From Lachnospiraceae bacterium (GTDB lineage: Bacteria; Bacillota; Clostridia; Lachnospirales; Lachnospiraceae): a DNA stretch of 64,000 nucleotides. Shown here in pieces: positions 60,543 through 64,000 of the stretch (the stretch's first letter is position 1; the number at the start of each line of letters is the position of its first letter). The translations under genes were made by a program, and so were the position numbers. The DNA lies in contig JAIEFE010000016.1 of NCBI GenBank assembly GCA_029067085.1, forward strand, positions 52,864 to 116,863, given 5' to 3'. The notes beneath the pieces are model-generated. The model was not told the origin of the DNA. It did not search any database and was given only the letters and a program-made list of their open reading frames with translations.

Positions 60543-62435
60543 ATGGGAACGACCGATAGAGCGGACGACGAAAAGACGATCGAGAAAAAGAACGGAAAAA
60601 AGAGAGGGAGAAAATGGCTCCTTCTGGTTGTCTGCGCTCTTTTGCTGTCTGCGGCAGGCGGTTTCATGGGATATACGACGACTATGCGCACAGAGCTGAT
60701 CAAAGCGGAGACGGCGGCGGTGGAGGCCATGGTGCATATGGAGGCCGTCGGATTAGCCGAGTACAGCAAGACGCAGCACAGAAAAGAGAGCGTCAGGAAA
60801 AACGCCGGCAAGGATACCACGCAGGCGCTGGTAGATGCGGCGCGCTACATGATAGAGGGAATCCGAAACAGGCCGAAGGAGGTAGAAGTCACAGCGGAGA
60901 ACGCGGCGGATTTTGCTTCCATCGAAAGCTGCCTGATCAATACGGAGACCGGTAAGATCGACATTATCATGAAGGCGAAAGACCTTGCCGTGAGTGATGA
61001 CGGCTACTATTATCTCTTTGAGGAAAAGACCTACCAGAGCGATCTTGCGACCAGTGAATACATTATCGAGGATCAGAAAGATATAGAATTGACTTTCTCG
61101 GTCAATCTAAACTACAACACCACCGCATCGAGGCTTTTTTCCAAGTTTGTTGTAGCGGTAAAAAAAGACGGCGCCTATCTGCCGATCACCAGACCTCGTT
61201 ACATTACGAATCCTGAAGCGATTGCCAGATATACGCCTTCCTTCGGTGATACGAAGTCGAAAAAGGGGCTGCTCGTGGATCCTGAGAAGCTGAGGACGAA
61301 TGAACTGGACGATCTGGGTGTAAGACATGCGGCCTACAACATTCCCTTAAGCAGGATTCTGGGTCCTACGACCAACGACTATTATCCCACGATCCACTAT
61401 ACCTACAATGGAAAGAGTTACGCCTTTAACGGGCAGATCATGGCGGAGTACGACTATATCTTTACTTCTCTCTCAAACAGGGGAATCATCACCACGGCGA
61501 TCATTCTGAACGATAGATCCTCCCGTCCGGAGCTGATTCATCCAAAGGCCCGTTCGGGCGGTCACGCGCCCTACTATGCCTTCAATGCCACAGATGAGAG
61601 CGGTACGGAGACCATAGCGGCCATCGCTTCCTTCCTGGCAAGCCGCTATTCCGGTACAGGCAACGGAAAGGTCATGAATTGGGTGATTGCCAATGAGATC
61701 AATGCCAGAAGCGAGTGGAATTACATTGAGTACATGGACACGGCGAGCTATGTGGACGAGTACGCCAGAGCCTTTCGGGTCTTTTACAATGCTTTGCTCA
61801 GTGTAAACGGCAATGCCAGAGTGTACATATCGTTAGATCAGCAGTGGGGGAAAAGTCTTTACTCCAAAAACGGCTATGCTTCCAAGGATATTCTGGACGA
61901 GTTTAACCGGAATCTGAAAGCGGAGGGAAATATTGACTGGGGACTGGCGCAGCACCCGTACAACTACCCGTTGACGAGCGCAAAGGCCTGGAGCAGCGGC
62001 GGCCGGGCAGCCTCCTATGTGCTGGAGACCGAGACGACGCCCGTTATCACGATTAAAAACCTTCATGTATTGACGAACTATCTGCAGAGACCTGAGATGC
62101 GCACGGATGACGGTGAGGTGCGTCATCTGATCCTGAGTGAGATGGGGTACACCTCCTCGCAGGGGCAGGAGCTTCAGTCGGCCTCCTTTGTCTACGCCTA
62201 CAAGGTCATCGAGGCCAATCAATATGTGGACAGTATGCTCTTTTCCAGAGAGACGGACGCGTCGGAGGAAGTGGCGCAGGGGCTGGCGTTGGGGATCTGT
62301 ACGCTGGGCGGCGGCCGTAAGTCTATTTACGAGGCTTTCAAATATGTGGACACACCGGAAGCGGCAAAGTACACGGACTTTGCCTTGCGGGTGATCGGTA
62401 TTACAAGCTGGGATCAGGTCATTTCGAGACACTGA
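60543..62435 (+). CDS. DUF5722 exported protein, glycosidase-like
   Basis: This 630-residue protein has a basic N-terminus and one signal-anchor helix near 28-48. The C-terminal two thirds match DUF5722, a family with a barrel-like fold found near carbohydrate genes: MNWVIANEINARSEWNY and later LSEMGYTSSQGQE each hold a conserved Glu in the places expected of acid/base and nucleophile of a clan A type glycosidase. That role is inference. The N-terminal 200 residues look like a beta domain. It follows the deacetylase gene, suggesting work on the same extracellular glycan. A GAGAAAAGGGA site precedes the ATG. Confidence 0.65.
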   Translation: MGTTDRADDEKTIEKKNGKKRGRKWLLLVVCALLLSAAGGFMGYTTTMRTELIKAETAAVEAMVHMEAVGLAEYSKTQHRKESVRKNAGKDTTQALVDAARYMIEGIRNRPKEVEVTAENAADFASIESCLINTETGKIDIIMKAKDLAVSDDGYYYLFEEKTYQSDLATSEYIIEDQKDIELTFSVNLNYNTTASRLFSKFVVAVKKDGAYLPITRPRYITNPEAIARYTPSFGDTKSKKGLLVDPEKLRTNELDDLGVRHAAYNIPLSRILGPTTNDYYPTIHYTYNGKSYAFNGQIMAEYDYIFTSLSNRGIITTAIILNDRSSRPELIHPKARSGGHAPYYAFNATDESGTETIAAIASFLASRYSGTGNGKVMNWVIANEINARSEWNYIEYMDTASYVDEYARAFRVFYNALLSVNGNARVYISLDQQWGKSLYSKNGYASKDILDEFNRNLKAEGNIDWGLAQHPYNYPLTSAKAWSSGGRAASYVLETETTPVITIKNLHVLTNYLQRPEMRTDDGEVRHLILSEMGYTSSQGQELQSASFVYAYKVIEANQYVDSMLFSRETDASEEVAQGLALGICTLGGGRKSIYEAFKYVDTPEAAKYTDFALRVIGITSWDQVISRH

Positions 62436-62465
62436 CGAAATGGAATGACGGGTTGCGGCGTAATA

Positions 62466-62981
62466 TCAGAATAATTGAGAGATCAGATATTGATATATGC
62501 TTTGATTTTTCTTCTGCCAGTTGTCGCAGAGAGCGGCGGCGGTATTTTCATCAGGGACGGACAGGGTGAGATTCACCACTGTCACGTCCTTTTCTTTGAT
62601 CAAAAGTCTGGCCTCGTATTCCCCTGATGTCGCTTTATAGTAATCTGCAATGATGGAGGATTCGTTTCGCATCTCCATTTCATGCTCGGCAAAAAAGGCG
62701 GAGATATCCTCCTTGATTGAGTCGTTTACGCGGTTCTCAAAGTAGGAGAGCGTCTTCCTTCCCTCCTCAGTGATCTCCAGATAAGTGCGGTTATGTCTGG
62801 ATGCGGCGCGGATCAGGTCCGCGTCGATCAGCTCCGCGATCACCTGCTGCAGAGTCAGAAAATTCGTATAGTCATGTCCCAGGATAAAGTCGCCTATCTG
62901 CGCTTTTGTCAGCGGGAAAGTGACCCGGTCGAGCATATAGAGCGTGATCAGTTTATAGAGTGTCAAAGGGTCTTGTTTCAT
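62466..62981 (-). CDS. DUF4364 family winged-helix protein
   Basis: This 171-residue protein matches DUF4364: MKQDPLTLYKLITLYMLDRV opens a PadR/MarR-like winged helix (about 1-80) with the wing in RTYLEITEEGRKTL, then a beta-rich C-terminal part. It is probably a DNA-binding regulator of unknown target. It converges on the DUF5722 gene. A cloverleaf-like palindrome lies between it and the malic enzyme gene. Confidence 0.75.
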   Translation of the reverse strand: MKQDPLTLYKLITLYMLDRVTFPLTKAQIGDFILGHDYTNFLTLQQVIAELIDADLIRAASRHNRTYLEITEEGRKTLSYFENRVNDSIKEDISAFFAEHEMEMRNESSIIADYYKATSGEYEARLLIKEKDVTVVNLTLSVPDENTAAALCDNWQKKNQSIYQYLISQLF

Positions 62982-63005
62982 AACAACCTCATGTTTGTTT
63001 AAGTT

Positions 63006-63148
63006 ACGTAAATAGCATAATCAATAGCAGACCCTTGTAGAATGTGGTAAATTCCTACGGAATTAACCACACGAGCACTGCTTCGCAGGCTCGGCATTAC
63101 GCTTGGAATGGAGCGAAAGCGTGTCTGCGTTGGTTATGCTATTTACGT
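63006..63148 (-). repeat. 143-bp cloverleaf-like palindromic element
   Basis: The ends form a long stem: 63006-63032 with 63123-63148, about 24 pairs with one small bulge and one T-G pair. Inside lie three hairpins: 63044-63070 (arms GTGGTAAATTCC and GGAATTAACCAC), 63072-63092 (CGAGC-A-CTGC with GCAG-GCTCG) and 63100-63123 (ACGCTT with AAGCGT). It sits just behind the malic enzyme stop and ahead of the DUF4364 gene. It has no open frame of note. Confidence 0.75.
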
Positions 63149-63153
63149 GATTA

Positions 63154-64000
63154 TTATTTTATATGAGATTTCACTGCCTCCGCTACCACTTCCGCCACCT
63201 TCGGATCAAAGGGCTCCGGCATGATATTATCCTCAGAGAGCTCTTCCTCAGGAACAAGCCCTGCGATGGCCAGTGCGGCGGCCAGCTTCATTTCCTCGGT
63301 GATCTGTTCGGCCCGTCCTTCCAGAGCGCCCTTGAAGATGCCGGGGAAGGCTACCACGTTGTTGACCTGATTGGGGAAGTCGGAGCGGCCCGTGCCCACT
63401 ATCCGCGCGCCCGCAGCCTTTGCCGCATCGGGCAGGATTTCGGGGTCGGGATTTGCCAGGGCGAAGATGATGGGGTCGCGGTTCATCGAGGATACCATAT
63501 CAGGTGTTACGGTATTCGCGGCGGAGACACCCACAAAGATATCCGCGCCTTTGATAGCGTCGGCCAGGGTGCCGGTCTTGTTTTGCAGATTGGTGATTTC
63601 CGCCATCTGCTTCTGCATCCAGTTAATACCCGGCGTATCCTTTCCGATGATGCCGGACCGGTTGCACAGTATCACGTCGCGGAAACCGTAGGTCAGAAGG
63701 AGCTTCGCGATCGCAACACCCGCGCTGCCGGCGCCGTTCATGACCACCCTGCAATCCTCCTTTTCCTTTTTCACGACCTTCAGGGCATTGATGATGCCGG
63801 CGAGCACCACGATAGCCGTGCCGTGCTGGTCGTCATGAAAGACGGGGATGTCGAGGATTTTCTTGAGGCGCTCCTCGATCTCAAAGCAGCGGGGTGCGCT
63901 GATATCCTCCAGATTGATACCGCCGAAACCGGGAGCCAGATATGTCACGGCCTTGATGATCTCTTCGGTGTCCTGCGTATCCAGACAGATCGGTACGGCA
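63154..64000 (-). CDS. NAD-dependent malic enzyme, 5' end outside the window
   Basis: The frame stays open to the window edge, giving about 281 C-terminal residues of a short-type bacterial malic enzyme, which turns malate into pyruvate, CO2 and NAD(P)H. APGFGGINLEDISAPRCFEIE and IPVFHDDQHGTAIVVLAG hold metal-binding acidic residues, and VVMNGAGSAGVAIAKLL is the dinucleotide loop. The end VAEAVKSHIK is normal. The coenzyme is not decided by what is seen. Confidence 0.9.
   Translation of the reverse strand, partial: AVPICLDTQDTEEIIKAVTYLAPGFGGINLEDISAPRCFEIEERLKKILDIPVFHDDQHGTAIVVLAGIINALKVVKKEKEDCRVVMNGAGSAGVAIAKLLLTYGFRDVILCNRSGIIGKDTPGINWMQKQMAEITNLQNKTGTLADAIKGADIFVGVSAANTVTPDMVSSMNRDPIIFALANPDPEILPDAAKAAGARIVGTGRSDFPNQVNNVVAFPGIFKGALEGRAEQITEEMKLAAALAIAGLVPEEELSEDNIMPEPFDPKVAEVVAEAVKSHIK

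Overview
The window reads as chromosome of a Gram-positive anaerobe of the Clostridia, most likely the family Lachnospiraceae. The base composition is near balanced by eye and Shine-Dalgarno sites are strong. AddAB stands in place of RecBCD, ClpB sits behind a CIRCE operator, and there are Firmicutes-type lipoproteins, YesM/YesN-type regulators and several small families (DUF4250, DUF4364, DUF975, DUF5722, CgeB-like) common in that family. This is inference from gene content. No rRNA, tRNA, complete insertion sequence or CRISPR array was seen.

Layout. 0-3 kb: tandem double-hairpin repeats, a CgeB-like glycosyltransferase and a methyltransferase. 2.9-6.5 kb: cysteine synthase (cysK) and the methionine importer metNIQ, each with its own promoter. 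6.5-13.9 kb: addB-addA. 14-26 kb: a DHH phosphoesterase, then a sugar-sensing and uptake block: membrane-anchored binding protein, YesM-type kinase, YesN-type regulator and lipoprotein binding protein, followed by a ChvE-type binding protein, a double ATPase and two tandem permeases. 26-29.8 kb: an asymmetric heterodimeric ABC exporter behind a long structured leader. 29.9-31.8 kb: a BlaI/BlaR1-like pair with a cysteine-rich extracellular tail. 31.8-33.2 kb: a small toxin-antitoxin island (dinJ-like antitoxin with a broken yafQ toxin, then an intact MNT-HEPN pair).

33.3-39.7 kb: a PatB/MalY aminotransferase, bioY, a cysteine desulfurase, an inositol-phosphatase family enzyme, an NhaC-type antiporter and mscL. 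40-49.4 kb: a chemoreceptor, aroA, a glycoside-hydrolase-like protein, a repeat-bearing lipoprotein, a MATE exporter and a LysR regulator. 49.4-50.8 kb: an accessory segment with an Rpn-family nuclease gene, bounded by 19-bp direct repeats. The right-hand repeat is part of the CIRCE operator of clpB. 50.9-64 kb: clpB, an LD-carboxypeptidase, DUF4250, an ASKHA ferredoxin-type protein, DUF975, an OmpR/VanS-type two-component pair, a polysaccharide deacetylase, DUF5722, DUF4364 and the 3' part of a malic enzyme.

The most unusual content is non-coding. (1) Two promoters with near-identical BlaI-type operator architecture: one drives blaI-blaR1, the other a roughly 130-nt gene-less transcript ending in an 18-nt block and hairpin that also occur just behind blaR1. 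(2) The CIRCE half duplicated across an Rpn-carrying segment. (3) A 143-bp cloverleaf-like palindrome next to the malic enzyme gene. (4) A complex leader ahead of the ABC exporter. (5) Several families of short palindromes whose copies differ by compensatory base changes. Sulfur metabolism recurs (cysK, metNIQ, patB, cysteine desulfurase), and two of these PLP-enzyme genes share an exact 30-bp promoter sequence.
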